From assembly GCA_020632885.1 (NCBI GenBank), contig JACKEQ010000005.1, forward strand, positions 1 through 64,000: DNA of 64,000 nt, written 5' to 3'. Shown here in pieces: positions 9,480 through 18,006 of this stretch; position 1 is the first letter of the stretch, and every line of letters starts with the position of its first letter. Position numbers and translations under genes: made by a program. This DNA comes from Alphaproteobacteria bacterium (GTDB taxonomy: Bacteria > Myxococcota_A > UBA796 > GCA-2862545). The notes below the pieces were generated by a model, which was not told the origin of the DNA, made no database searches, and saw only the letters and a program-made list of their open reading frames with translations.

Positions 9480-9497
9480 CCTGGGCAACGCCCCAGG
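9480..9497 (-). terminator. Possible intercistronic hairpin
   Basis: CCTGGG, a 6-base loop, CCCAGG, lying 17 bases after the stop of the 9514-10038 gene (minus strand) and before the ribosome site of the next gene. There is no T-run, so if it acts it is more likely a stabilising or processing hairpin than a strong terminator. Confidence 0.25.
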
Positions 9498-9513
9498 AAC
9501 GCGGGAGATTCCG

Positions 9514-10038
9514 TCAGAACACCGAACGCGAGCAGATCACGATCAGCAGCCCCATGAGCCCGAGGCCCACGACGGCCATCGTGCCCGCGATGCCTCGCCA
9601 CGCCTCCCCGTCGGATTCGCCGAGGTCGCCGTACACGCCGCGGGTGTCGGGAGCCGCGCGGGTGCGAGGTGGCGGCGCCTCACCCTCCTCCCCGACGGGC
9701 TCCGCGCGCCCCACCCCGCCGAAGAGCACGAACGCGATGCCGCCGAGCATGCCGACCCCGCCGAGGCCGATCAGGCCGACGAGCACGAGGTCGTTGGACA
9801 GCATGCTCCCGCCGTCCTCCTCGCCCTCCGGGTAGTACGCGCCGAGCACGCGCTGATCGGACGTGCGCACGCCCACGCGCTCGGTCACGGGCGGCTCGCC
9901 GATACCGAGGCCCCGCATGTCCTCGTCCGGACCGGTGGTGACCTCGAAGGCGCAGTCGGCGAAGGAGAGCAACCAGAGCGCGCCCAGACCGAAGATGATC
10001 ACGGCGAGCACCTGGTTCGCCGCAGCCTCGTTCCCCAT
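9514..10038 (-). CDS. Small membrane protein, probably three transmembrane helices
   Basis: 174 residues. Hydrophobic helices lie at about 8-27 (ending near FADC), 84-108 (Gly-rich LVLVGLIGLGGVGMLGGIAF) and 150-170, with an acidic loop between the first two and a Pro/Arg-rich loop before the last. I recognise no family. The open frame extends further upstream, but I place the start at the ATG preceded by a GGGGGACGGAG ribosome site. It is divergent from the large kinase gene, with 94 bases between the two starts, so the two may share a control region. Confidence 0.6.
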   Translation of the reverse strand: MGNEAAANQVLAVIIFGLGALWLLSFADCAFEVTTGPDEDMRGLGIGEPPVTERVGVRTSDQRVLGAYYPEGEEDGGSMLSNDLVLVGLIGLGGVGMLGGIAFVLFGGVGRAEPVGEEGEAPPPRTRAAPDTRGVYGDLGESDGEAWRGIAGTMAVVGLGLMGLLIVICSRSVF

Positions 10039-10132
10039 CTCCGTCCCCCGGTGTGCCCAGACGCGGGCCAGCCCCCAGGTTACACGAAGCCCGCCCGATC
10101 TGCCTGCATCCCCCAGGGGCGAGGATCGACCG

Positions 10133-13100
10133 ATGTCCAGCCGCGACCGCATCACACGGACCAAGAAGGAGGACGAGCCCCTCGAGATGGGCGGTGTCGT
10201 CGTGCATCCCGGCTCGCGCATCGGGAGCTACGTGTTCCTGCGCGAGATCGGCAGCGGCGGGATGGCCAGGGTGCTCCTCGCGAAGGACCCCGCGGGGGAG
10301 CTCGTGGCGCTCAAGGTGCTGCGGAGCAACCGCTTCAAGACCGGGCTCACGCGCTTCCGGCGCGAGTTCCGCGCGCTCTCCAGGATCAACCACGACAACG
10401 TGATCAGGGTGCACGCCTACGGCGACCTTCACGGGCACCCCTACATCGCGATGGAGTACGTGGACGGTCCCGACCTGCACACCCTCACGCGGGGCTTCCG
10501 TGCCTGGGAGCCCGAGCGTCGCTGGCGTCGCTGCGAGGAGATCCTGGTCGATCTGTGCCGGGCGCTCGCCGAGATCCACAAGCGCGGGCTCGTCCACCGC
10601 GACCTGAAGCCCTCCAACGTGCTCATCACCAGCGAAGGGGTCTGCAAGCTCACGGACTTCGGCATCGTCAAGGACCTCGACCCGTCCCACGACCCCCACC
10701 TGTCCACCACCCTCGTGGGCACCTGGGCGTACGCGAGCCCCGAGCAGATCACCGGCAACCCCATCGACCACCGGTCGGACCTCTACTCGCTGGGCGTCAT
10801 CCTCTTCGCGATGCTCACGAGCAAGCGGCCCTTCGTGGCCAACGACATGGCGGGCTACCTCGCACTCCACCGCGACCGTCCGGCACCCGCGCCCCGCGAC
10901 GTGAACCGCCACATCCCCGCTCACCTCGACGAGATCTGCAGGCGCCTCCTGCAGAAGGCCCCGCGCGACCGGTTCCAGAGCGCCCGCGAGATCCTCTACC
11001 GGCTGGAGGCCGAGGAGCGGGTGCCGATGCCCACCGCCACGGACGGCTGGGAGCCGCCGATGGTCGGGCGCGACCTCGAGCTCGAGGCCCTCGGCAACGC
11101 GGTGTCCGCCCTCACCGACCAGCGCGGGAGCGTGGTGGTGCTCGAGGGCGACGACGGGTCCGGCAAGTCGCGGCTGCTCGACGCCGTGGTGGAGCGCGCC
11201 CGCAACCTGGGCATCCCGTTCCACCGGGACGAGTTCCGCGCCCAGGGGCAGGTGTTCGGCGTGCTGCTGAAGATCGCCCGCGAGGTGGTGCGGGAGCTCG
11301 GGCGGTCCGCACCCGCCGGCCTCGCCGACGACCTCAAGGCCTACTCGCTCGGCGAGAGCGTGCGCGGCGACGCGCGCTACGCGCTGTACGACTCCGCCCG
11401 TGAGGGCCTGCGCATCGCGCTCGAGCGGGGCCCGCGGATCCTCATCCTCGACGACCTGCACGAGGCGCACGCCCGCAGCCTGCACCTCCTGGCGTTCCTC
11501 GTGCGCACCCTGCTCGGCAAGGAGGAGCTGCCGCTCCTGGTGGTCGCGAGCCTCCGCCCCCGCGCCAACCCCGCTGCAGACGGCTTCGCGTCGGGCGAGG
11601 ACCTGAGCGTGGAGCCCCAGGAGATCCTCGTGGGGCCGCTGGTGCGCGAGGACATCGTCACCATCGTCTACGGGCTGGTCGGCGAGTCCCTCCAGGCCCG
11701 GCTCCTCGCCCATCGGCTGCACAAGGAGACCGAGGGCAACGCGTACTTCATCACCGAGTTCCTGCGGTCGCTGATGGCCAAGAAGGTCATCGTGAAGCAG
11801 GGCGACGCCTACCGGCTCACGGCACCTCCGGAGGAGATCACCACGGGTCACCTGGAGATCCCGCTGGGCGTGCGCCAGATGATGAAGTCCCGGCTCGACG
11901 AGGTGAGCAAGGAGGACCGCGCGGTGCTCGAGGTGCTCGCGGTGGCCTCCCGTCCGCTCGACCTCGACGTGCTGCTCGACGTGCTCGACGAAGCCGACGA
12001 GGAGGACGTGCTCGACGCGCTGGACCGCCTGCTCACGAGCGGCATCGTGCGCGAGCGCCGGGCGGGTGAGCTCGTCACCCATGCCGTCACCCACCAGAAG
12101 TTCGCCGACGTGGTGTACCGCGACCTCGATCCCGAGCGTCGGGCCAACCTGCACCGCCGCATGGCGGCGGCCCTCGAGCTCCACTACGCCAACGACTCCG
12201 GCGCGATGGAGATCGTGGGCGAGCACTACCGCAAGGCGGGCGACGCGGGGCGCGCGTACCGCTACCTCGTGGCGGCCGCCCGTCGGCTCGCCGAGCGCAG
12301 CCTGGCCCAGGAGGCCTGGGACCTCACCGAGAAGGCCGGCACGCTCGAGCACATGGCGATGGCCGACCTCCCGCCGGACGACTTCCGGATCTACCGCCGC
12401 GACAACCTCAACGTCCGCGCCCAGGTGCACTACAACCGCGCCGAGTGGGGCGACGCCGAGAAGGCCTACCGCGCCGTGCTCAACCTCTCCGAGGAGGAGG
12501 GCGACGCGTCGATGAGCACCGTGGCCCGCCTCCGCCTCGCCACCGTGCTCCGCCGCCAGGGCGACTACGAGAACAGCCAGGCGTTCGCCGAGCAGGCCCT
12601 CGAGGCCGCCCGCCGTCTCCACTTCCGCGAGGGCGTGGCGGAGGCGCTGCACTGCATGGCCGCGCTGGCGTGGGCCGACGGTCGTCTCGATGCGTGCGAG
12701 CAGCTCGCCAACGAGGGCCTCATGATCGCCCAGGGCGGGCGGCTCGCCGAGCAGCGGGCCTCCCTCCTGCTGGCGCTGACCGCGGCCCAGGCCACGCGGG
12801 GCTCGCTCGCGAGCGCCACGACCGGGCTCACCGAGGCCGAGGGCATCTTCCGCGAGCTGCGGATGAAGCGCCCGCGGTGCCTCGCGCTGGCGAACATCGC
12901 CGAGCTGCTCACCTGGCAGGGCGAGCCGCTGCAGGCCCGGCAGCGCGCGCACGTCGCGGTGCAGCTGGCCCACGAGCTCGACTACAAGCTCGGTCGCACG
13001 GCGGCGGAGCGGGCGATGGCCCTCGCGGCGCTGGACCTCGGGCTCTACACCGAGGCCGAGCAGGGCCTGATGAAGGCCGCGTCCCTGGCGCGCACCATCC

Positions 13101-13657
13101 AGCTCGACGAGGAGATCCTCGCGTGCCACGTGGGCCTGGCGCAGCTCTTCCTCGAGAAGGGCGACCCCCAGCAGGCCCTCGAGTGGGCCGAGCGGGGCAT
13201 CCGGTCTGCGCGCGGCGGTCGCGACCCCGAGCGCACGCTGCCGTTGCTCCTGGCCCTGTCGGCGCGGGCGCTGGCACCGAACGACCCCGGCACCGCGCAG
13301 GCGCGGCTGGAGGAGGCCGAGGACGTCGTGACGGAGCTGCCGATCCCGCGGCGCACCCAGGTGCAGCTCGCGCTCGCCTGGGCCTGGAACGCCCACGGCA
13401 AGCCGGAGATCGCCCGGGCTCGCGCGCGGACCGTGATGCACACGGCGGGCTCGCGGGGCTTCCGCCTGCTGTCGCTCGAGGCCCGCGCGCTGATGGCGAT
13501 GCTCACGGAGGGCGAGGAGCAGTCCACGCACCGCGCGGTGGGCCAGGAGCTGGCGCGCGACTTCACGACCTCGCTGCCGCCGGACATGGCCAGGGCCTTC
13601 GCCCACCGGCCGTTCCTGCTGCACTTCGACGACGCGGCGGTGCGCGTCCGGCCCTAG
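10133..13657 (+). CDS. Ser/Thr protein kinase fused to AAA ATPase and TPR repeats
   Basis: 1174 residues. Kinase domain: Gly loop GSGGMARV (about 40-47), Lys61 in VALKVL, HRDLKPSN with catalytic Asp157, DFG at 175-177, and the activation-loop end SPEQI followed by DHRSDLYSLG. All catalytic residues are present. A second module follows at about 310-700: MVGRDLELEAL, Walker A GDDGSGKS at 339-346 and Walker B ILILDD at about 436-441, as in guanylate-cyclase-type/STAND AAA ATPases. The remaining 470 residues are TPR-like helices. This architecture is common in Myxococcota, where such kinases act as cytoplasmic signal integrators; there is no membrane segment. The start is the ATG just before SSRDRITRT, preceded by GGGGCGAGGA. 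Substrates are unknown. Confidence 0.92.
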   Translation: MSSRDRITRTKKEDEPLEMGGVVVHPGSRIGSYVFLREIGSGGMARVLLAKDPAGELVALKVLRSNRFKTGLTRFRREFRALSRINHDNVIRVHAYGDLHGHPYIAMEYVDGPDLHTLTRGFRAWEPERRWRRCEEILVDLCRALAEIHKRGLVHRDLKPSNVLITSEGVCKLTDFGIVKDLDPSHDPHLSTTLVGTWAYASPEQITGNPIDHRSDLYSLGVILFAMLTSKRPFVANDMAGYLALHRDRPAPAPRDVNRHIPAHLDEICRRLLQKAPRDRFQSAREILYRLEAEERVPMPTATDGWEPPMVGRDLELEALGNAVSALTDQRGSVVVLEGDDGSGKSRLLDAVVERARNLGIPFHRDEFRAQGQVFGVLLKIAREVVRELGRSAPAGLADDLKAYSLGESVRGDARYALYDSAREGLRIALERGPRILILDDLHEAHARSLHLLAFLVRTLLGKEELPLLVVASLRPRANPAADGFASGEDLSVEPQEILVGPLVREDIVTIVYGLVGESLQARLLAHRLHKETEGNAYFITEFLRSLMAKKVIVKQGDAYRLTAPPEEITTGHLEIPLGVRQMMKSRLDEVSKEDRAVLEVLAVASRPLDLDVLLDVLDEADEEDVLDALDRLLTSGIVRERRAGELVTHAVTHQKFADVVYRDLDPERRANLHRRMAAALELHYANDSGAMEIVGEHYRKAGDAGRAYRYLVAAARRLAERSLAQEAWDLTEKAGTLEHMAMADLPPDDFRIYRRDNLNVRAQVHYNRAEWGDAEKAYRAVLNLSEEEGDASMSTVARLRLATVLRRQGDYENSQAFAEQALEAARRLHFREGVAEALHCMAALAWADGRLDACEQLANEGLMIAQGGRLAEQRASLLLALTAAQATRGSLASATTGLTEAEGIFRELRMKRPRCLALANIAELLTWQGEPLQARQRAHVAVQLAHELDYKLGRTAAERAMALAALDLGLYTEAEQGLMKAASLARTIQLDEEILACHVGLAQLFLEKGDPQQALEWAERGIRSARGGRDPERTLPLLLALSARALAPNDPGTAQARLEEAEDVVTELPIPRRTQVQLALAWAWNAHGKPEIARARARTVMHTAGSRGFRLLSLEARALMAMLTEGEEQSTHRAVGQELARDFTTSLPPDMARAFAHRPFLLHFDDAAVRVRP

Positions 13658-13664
13658 CGACCGT

Positions 13665-14060
13665 TCATCGGGAGAAGGTCACGAAGGTCAGCCAGGACGT
13701 CTTCCCCACGTCCTGCCGGAGCACCACGGGCGTCCCGTCGGGGTCCACCCGTGCCGCGACCTCGGTCGCGAGCTCCGACCCTGGAGCCAGGAACCCGATC
13801 GTGGCGAGGTCCCCGCCGTCGACGGGCTCCACAGCGACGTCCAGGCGGAGCCGGCCCAGCGGGTAGGTGACATCGAACACGCCGTCAGCACCCGGTGAGA
13901 CCGTCAACGTCGGATGCGCGACCACCTCCCCGTGTCGGCCACCCCGCGCGAGCAGCCGGTCCGCACCTCGCGCCGACATCGACTCCACCGTGAACGACAC
14001 CGCGACAGCACCATCCGCGGCGGACGCAGCGGGGGCGAGGAGGAAGAACAGCGACACCAT
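13665..14060 (-). CDS. Small secreted protein, function unknown
   Basis: 131 residues. The ATG giving MVSLFFLLAPAASAAD provides a clean signal peptide with an ASA cleavage site; the frame is open upstream but lacks such features, and a GAGGT ribosome site supports this start. The mature part (about 115 residues) looks all-beta and contains no Cys. It is divergent from the MNIO operon with a 52-base gap, so it could be co-regulated with it, but it lacks the Cys-rich core expected of a known MNIO substrate. Confidence 0.6.
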   Translation of the reverse strand: MVSLFFLLAPAASAADGAVAVSFTVESMSARGADRLLARGGRHGEVVAHPTLTVSPGADGVFDVTYPLGRLRLDVAVEPVDGGDLATIGFLAPGSELATEVAARVDPDGTPVVLRQDVGKTSWLTFVTFSR

Positions 14061-14112
14061 GGTGGACCTCACGAAACGGGAAGGGATGATGATACAGGGC
14101 GCGCGGAGGTCC

Positions 14113-14946
14113 ATGCCCAGCGTCTCCCGGTTCGAAGTCCCCGATCTCGGCATCGGCGTCGGCTTCCGTGTCCCCCACTACCGCCAGGTCGTCGACGAGC
14201 GCCCGGAGATGGACTGGTTCGAGGTCATCTCCGAGAACTTCATGGTCGACGGGGGTCGCCCGCTCCACTGGCTCGACCGGCTGGCCGACGCGTACCCCGT
14301 CGTCCCCCACGGCGTCGCCATGAGCGTCGCCGGCGTCGAGCACCCCGAGCACACCGCGCGTCTGCGCACCCTGCTCGACCGCCTCGCGCCCCCGTGGTTC
14401 AGCGACCACCTCTGCTTCACCGGCACCGAGGCCCTCACCACCCACGACCTGCTGCCCGTCCCCTACACCGATGCCGTGCGCGACCACATCGTCGACCGCA
14501 TCAAGCGCGTGCAGGACGTCACCGGCCGTCTGTTCGCCGTCGAGAACGTCAGCTCCTACCTGACCTACAAGGCGAGCACCGTGCCCGAGTGGGACTTCCT
14601 CGCCGACGTGCTCGAGCGCGCCGACTGCGCCATGTTGCTCGACGTGAACAACATCTTCGTGAGCGCACAGAACCACGGGTTCGACCCCGCCGTGTTCCTC
14701 GACGCCCTGCCCCACGACCGCGTCGTGCAGATCCACCTCGCCGGCCACAGCATCAAGGACGGCTACCGGCTCGACACCCACGATGCGCCCGTGTGCGACG
14801 AGGTCTGGGACCTGTACGCCGCCGCGGTCCGCAAGGTCGGCAGTGTGTCCACGCTCATCGAGTGGGACGGGCACATCCCCACCTTCGAGCGGCTCCAGCA
14901 GGAGGCGCGCCGCGCCCGGGAGGTCCGCGATGAAGCACTCTCCTGA
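14113..14946 (+). CDS. MNIO (DUF692, BufB/MbnB-like) multinuclear iron oxidative enzyme
   Basis: 277 residues, the family's usual size. Conserved TIM-barrel metal-site motifs in order: GIGVGFR near the N-terminus, DWFEVISENF, SDHLCF, ENVSSYL, LDVNNIFVSAQNHG, QIHLAGH, DTHD and a final IEWDGHIP. MNIO enzymes use two or three iron ions to rebuild residues (usually Cys) in ribosomally made peptides or in small exported proteins. I choose the ATG before PSVSRFEVPDLGIGVG because the core starts about 12 residues in, as in relatives, and a GGAGG site precedes it; ATGs at 14086 and 14059 are alternatives. First gene of a four-gene overlapping operon. Confidence 0.88.
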   Translation: MPSVSRFEVPDLGIGVGFRVPHYRQVVDERPEMDWFEVISENFMVDGGRPLHWLDRLADAYPVVPHGVAMSVAGVEHPEHTARLRTLLDRLAPPWFSDHLCFTGTEALTTHDLLPVPYTDAVRDHIVDRIKRVQDVTGRLFAVENVSSYLTYKASTVPEWDFLADVLERADCAMLLDVNNIFVSAQNHGFDPAVFLDALPHDRVVQIHLAGHSIKDGYRLDTHDAPVCDEVWDLYAAAVRKVGSVSTLIEWDGHIPTFERLQQEARRAREVRDEALS

Positions 14947-15691
14947 GCTGCCCACCGACTGGCGCGACCGCATGGTGCAGCTCGTGTCCGGGCAGGTCCC
15001 GGCCGACGGTGCCCTGTTCGCCGGCGGTCCCACGCTCACGCCCGAGCAGCAGATCGGCATCTACCGCGGCCAGTACGTGCTCCGTCTCACCGAGGCGATC
15101 GAGGACGACCTGCTCGGCCTGCGCGCCCTCGTCGGCCGCCCCACCCTGCACGCCTGGGTGCTCGACTACCTGCGGGAGCACCCGTCGCGGAGCTGGACGC
15201 TCAACCGCGCCTCCCGGGGCTTCGCGGACTGGCTGGCGGAGCGCGACCCCGAGCCCCTGCACCTCGAGATGGCCCGCATCGACACGGCCGTGCAGACGGG
15301 CATCGTGGCCGCCGAGGGCGCCCCGCTGACCCTCGCGGATCTGGCGTCGCTCCCGGACCTCGCGCTCCCGCCGCACCTCACGCTGCTCCGCCACACCACG
15401 AACGCCCACGCCCTGCGGGGCGCCCTGCTCACGGGTGGCGACGTGCCGCCCACGGCGACCGGCGACTTCCCGGTGGCGGTCTACCGGCGCGGCATCGCGA
15501 TGAAGTCCGAGGTGCTCGACCCCGCGGCCTGGGCGGTCCTGCGGTCCATCGGGGACGGCCTCGGTGTGCTGGAGGCCCTCGACGGTGTCGTGCGGGCGGG
15601 CCTGGTGGCCCCCTCGGAGGTCGAGGGGGCCGTGGCGGGCTGGTTCCGCCTGTTCGCATCCGAGGGGCTCGTGACCCGGAGGGAGACATGA
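14930..15691 (+). CDS. DUF2063 / BufC-HvfC-like partner of the MNIO enzyme
   Basis: 253 residues. The first 100 residues match the DUF2063 pattern (LTPEQQIGIYRGQYVLRL, then EDDLLGLRALVG and HPSRSWTLNRASRGFADWL). The rest is a less conserved domain. In BufABC and HvfABC clusters this protein binds the MNIO enzyme and presents or chaperones the precursor peptide. The ATG lies inside the MNIO gene (17-base overlap), a sign of translational coupling, and the stop overlaps the next start (ATGA). This supports an enzyme-partner pair working together in the cytoplasm. Confidence 0.8.
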   Translation: MKHSPELPTDWRDRMVQLVSGQVPADGALFAGGPTLTPEQQIGIYRGQYVLRLTEAIEDDLLGLRALVGRPTLHAWVLDYLREHPSRSWTLNRASRGFADWLAERDPEPLHLEMARIDTAVQTGIVAAEGAPLTLADLASLPDLALPPHLTLLRHTTNAHALRGALLTGGDVPPTATGDFPVAVYRRGIAMKSEVLDPAAWAVLRSIGDGLGVLEALDGVVRAGLVAPSEVEGAVAGWFRLFASEGLVTRRET

Positions 15692-16317
15692 TCTGGAAGG
15701 TGGCGTCCGGCGTGCGCGCGGACATCGCGGGCTACGCGGCCAGGAACCTCTCGGGGGCCCGGAAGGTCGCCCAGCTCTTCCCGGGTGGGGCCCGGAAGGG
15801 CGACCTGCCCGCGTCCACGAAGTCCGTGGTGGTGCGGGCGGTCCCGGGCACGCGCGTCGTGTTCGCGGCGTCGAGCACGGACGCCTGGGAGCTCGCGTCC
15901 TGGCGGTGCGTGCGGGTCCTCGAGGCCACGAGCGTGCCCTCCGAGCAGAAGCACGGGCTGCCCGGCGTGCGCATCCCCGATCTCGACGCCCTCGACCCGT
16001 TCGACGCGAAGCGCACCGACGCCGAGGTGCAGTCCGGCTACCCCCTGGTGGCATCGCTGGCCGAAGGCGTCGGGTGGACCTACGGCGGTGGCGGTGCGCT
16101 GGCCGGGCGGGTCACCATGGTGCTGGTCGACCGCGAGGAGACCGACGGCCTCGTGCTCACGCCCGGCGAGAAGGTGGCGATGGCGATCCTCGACACCCTG
16201 CCCGCGGACGCGGTGCCCACGGCCCTCGACGCCGCCCTGGCGGTCCTGCAGCACGAGCTCTCCGGTGCCGACGTGGACGAGCGCCTCACCCGGCTGGAGG
16301 GCCGTTACCGTGGTTGA
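15688..16317 (+). CDS. Hypothetical protein in the MNIO operon
   Basis: 209 residues, no signal peptide or membrane segment, one Cys only (in WRCVRV). Basic, Ala/Gly-rich N-terminus (about 1-45) followed by what looks like a compact alpha/beta domain and a helical end. I do not recognise it. Its start overlaps the DUF2063 stop by four bases, so it is made together with the MNIO enzyme and partner, and is a candidate substrate, carrier or immunity-like factor. Confidence 0.65.
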   Translation: MIWKVASGVRADIAGYAARNLSGARKVAQLFPGGARKGDLPASTKSVVVRAVPGTRVVFAASSTDAWELASWRCVRVLEATSVPSEQKHGLPGVRIPDLDALDPFDAKRTDAEVQSGYPLVASLAEGVGWTYGGGGALAGRVTMVLVDREETDGLVLTPGEKVAMAILDTLPADAVPTALDAALAVLQHELSGADVDERLTRLEGRYRG

Positions 16318-16732
16318 GGAGGACGTCGATCCGGGCGCCGCCGACCCCGGCATCCTCCCGAAGATCGCGGGCGTGCTGCAGGTGGTCGCGGGGGCCACGG
16401 CCTTCACGCAGGGTGTGCAGCTCCTGACGATGTTCATCTTCTACGACTGGAAGTGGGTGCTGCCCTACGCGCTCGTGCCGCTCGGGCTCCTGCAGATGGC
16501 ATTCGGGGGCTGGACGTCCCTCGGCCGCGACTGGGGCGCCATCGGTGGGGTCGGGGTCACCTGGTTCCTCGCGCTGTTCGCGGTGGTGTTCACGGGCTGG
16601 AGCCTGCTGCACGGGGTCATCGTGCTGGCGCTCGCCTGGACGGCCCTCGCGGGGCTGGCGGCTCTCGTGGCGCCGTTCGCCGTGCCGCCGTCCCTCGCGG
16701 CGAGCCGTGCCCGGAGGGCCCTCTACGGCTGA
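16310..16732 (+). CDS. Small polytopic membrane protein ending the MNIO operon
   Basis: 140 residues with about four hydrophobic helices (roughly 18-42, 50-70, 78-98, 104-128). I start at a GTG that overlaps the previous gene by 8 bases and is preceded by GGAGGG; there is no ATG upstream in frame that fits. Its size and four-helix layout recall the DoxX-like proteins found in some buf clusters, but I see no diagnostic motif, so this is only a structural comparison. Confidence 0.6.
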   Translation: MVEEDVDPGAADPGILPKIAGVLQVVAGATAFTQGVQLLTMFIFYDWKWVLPYALVPLGLLQMAFGGWTSLGRDWGAIGGVGVTWFLALFAVVFTGWSLLHGVIVLALAWTALAGLAALVAPFAVPPSLAASRARRALYG

Positions 16733-16755
16733 CGCCGGCCAGTGGCCATTCCTGC

Positions 16756-16792
16756 GCTGTCCGTGAACTCCGGGCTCCCCCGACGCACTCAG
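16756..16792. repeat. Left copy of a 37-bp direct repeat
   Basis: 37 bases from GCTGTCCGTGAACTCC through CCCGACGCACTCAG; it matches the copy at 17954-17990 at 35 of 37 positions. The two copies stand 1198 bases apart and bracket the secreted SHOCT-like gene. No transposase is present, so this could be a duplicated upstream region or the scar of an insertion. Confidence 0.75.
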
Positions 16793-16862
16793 AGTTCCGA
16801 TGGCAGCGTGGCGGGCTCCCCGTGGCCGCCCGCCCGAGTCGCTCCTTCCAGGAAACCTCGCG

Positions 16863-17867
16863 ATGCTCCTCACCCTCCTCAGCACGGCATCTGCGGGTAC
16901 CGACACCTCGAGCACGTCGCCACGCGCCTACGCGTACGCCGTAGGAACCCTGTGCTACGTGACCGTGAACTTCGAGCACGCGGAGGACCTCACGGTGCCG
17001 GTGAGCTATCCCGCGGTGAGCGCGGACTGTGAGACCCCCGCGCGCGTCGTCCAGCACTTCAACACGCAGGTGAGCGGCTGTGAGTACGTCGCACGGGTCC
17101 ACGAATGGCACGTCGACATCCGACCGGGAACGGCCACCGAAGCGGGATGTAGCTTCCGCCCATCGGCCATCGACGAGCCGCTCGGCGTCACGGGCGAAGA
17201 AGGTCTCGGCGACGCGTGGACGGCTCTCGGGATTCGCCCCGGCGGCGGGTTTCTCATGCCCAATCTCAACGCACCACTGCGGCCAGCCGTGTCTTTGGTC
17301 CCCTCGGATTCGACCCTCGACCTGCTCGAGGGCGAGGCCCCGATCCGACGCGACGGACTGCAGCGACGCTGGAACGCCATCCACAGCGAGGGGGATGCCA
17401 AGCGCGCCCCGTTCATCTGGGTCTTCACGATGCCGATCGCAACCGACGGGTTCCCAGGCCCCTTCCGCCCAGAGACCCAGTGGTGGTCGGCCTCGTTCAA
17501 GGTCAGGGTACGACCCGCCACACCCAGGGAGGCTCGGGAGGCTGTGAGGCTCGTACATCGGCTCGCTTCGGGAGCCCTCACGCACGAGAAGTACTACCGA
17601 GCGGCCACCCGGGCCGCGAGAGCCCGTGAGATCGTGCCCGTGCGCCCCGTTGGCTTGCAGGAGGCGCCCACTCCCGTGCATCGTCTGCACACACCGGAGG
17701 AGAAGGCGGAGATCGCCGCCCTGAACGAAGCGCTCGCGAGCGGTCTGATCACGCCCGAAGACTACCCGACCCGATTTCTCGCGATCCACCACATCGTCAT
17801 CATCGAGTCGCCGCCTGCAGACGCACGAGCTGCGGTACCCAGGTACGGCACTTCCCGCCCTCCGTGA
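16863..17867 (+). CDS. Secreted protein with two SHOCT-like motifs, atypical codon use
   Basis: 334 residues. A signal peptide MLLTLLSTASAG starts the protein; AGGAA upstream is a possible ribosome site. The mature N-terminal region (to about 225) has five Cys residues and no fold I recognise. Two short SHOCT-like helical pairs follow: VRLVHRLASGALTHEKYYRAA (about 240) and IAALNEALASGLITPEDY (about 290), each with the hallmark 'L..G.IT..EY' pattern. The codons are unlike its neighbours, with many GAA, GGA, CCA, TCT, GTA and CGA. Together with flanking 37-bp direct repeats this suggests recent arrival. Function unknown. Confidence 0.55.
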   Translation: MLLTLLSTASAGTDTSSTSPRAYAYAVGTLCYVTVNFEHAEDLTVPVSYPAVSADCETPARVVQHFNTQVSGCEYVARVHEWHVDIRPGTATEAGCSFRPSAIDEPLGVTGEEGLGDAWTALGIRPGGGFLMPNLNAPLRPAVSLVPSDSTLDLLEGEAPIRRDGLQRRWNAIHSEGDAKRAPFIWVFTMPIATDGFPGPFRPETQWWSASFKVRVRPATPREAREAVRLVHRLASGALTHEKYYRAATRAARAREIVPVRPVGLQEAPTPVHRLHTPEEKAEIAALNEALASGLITPEDYPTRFLAIHHIVIIESPPADARAAVPRYGTSRPP

Positions 17868-17911
17868 GGGACCGGCCCACCCCCAAGGCCCCTTTGGACC
17901 CACCTGTCGTT

Positions 17912-17953
17912 TCTGCACACCCGATCGCCGATTCGCGCCACGGTTTGTGCAGA
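17912..17953. repeat. 8-bp inverted repeat abutting the right direct repeat
   Basis: TCTGCACA at 17912-17919 and TGTGCAGA at 17946-17953 are perfect complements with a 26-base spacer, and the right arm ends exactly where the direct repeat begins. It lies 45 bases after the SHOCT-like gene. It could be a terminator stem, an operator for the next gene, or part of the element boundary. Confidence 0.4.
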
Positions 17954-17990
17954 GCTGTCCGTGACCTCCGGGCTCCCCCGACGTACTCAG
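17954..17990. repeat. Right copy of the 37-bp direct repeat
   Basis: Same 37 bases as 16756-16792 with two changes (A to C at the 13th base, C to T at the 31st). It ends 16 bases before the ATG of the following lipoprotein gene, so this copy forms that gene's immediate upstream region, and the left copy sits at a similar place before the SHOCT-like gene. Confidence 0.75.
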
Positions 17991-18006
17991 GGGTCAGGAG
18001 GTTCCC

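Noticed and set aside
9480..9497. Strong rho-independent terminator
   Set aside because: The stem is only 6 bp and no T-run follows; none of the hairpins in this window has a convincing T-run.
16756..17990. An insertion sequence between the direct repeats
   Set aside because: No transposase, no terminal inverted repeats at both ends; only direct repeats and odd codon use are seen.
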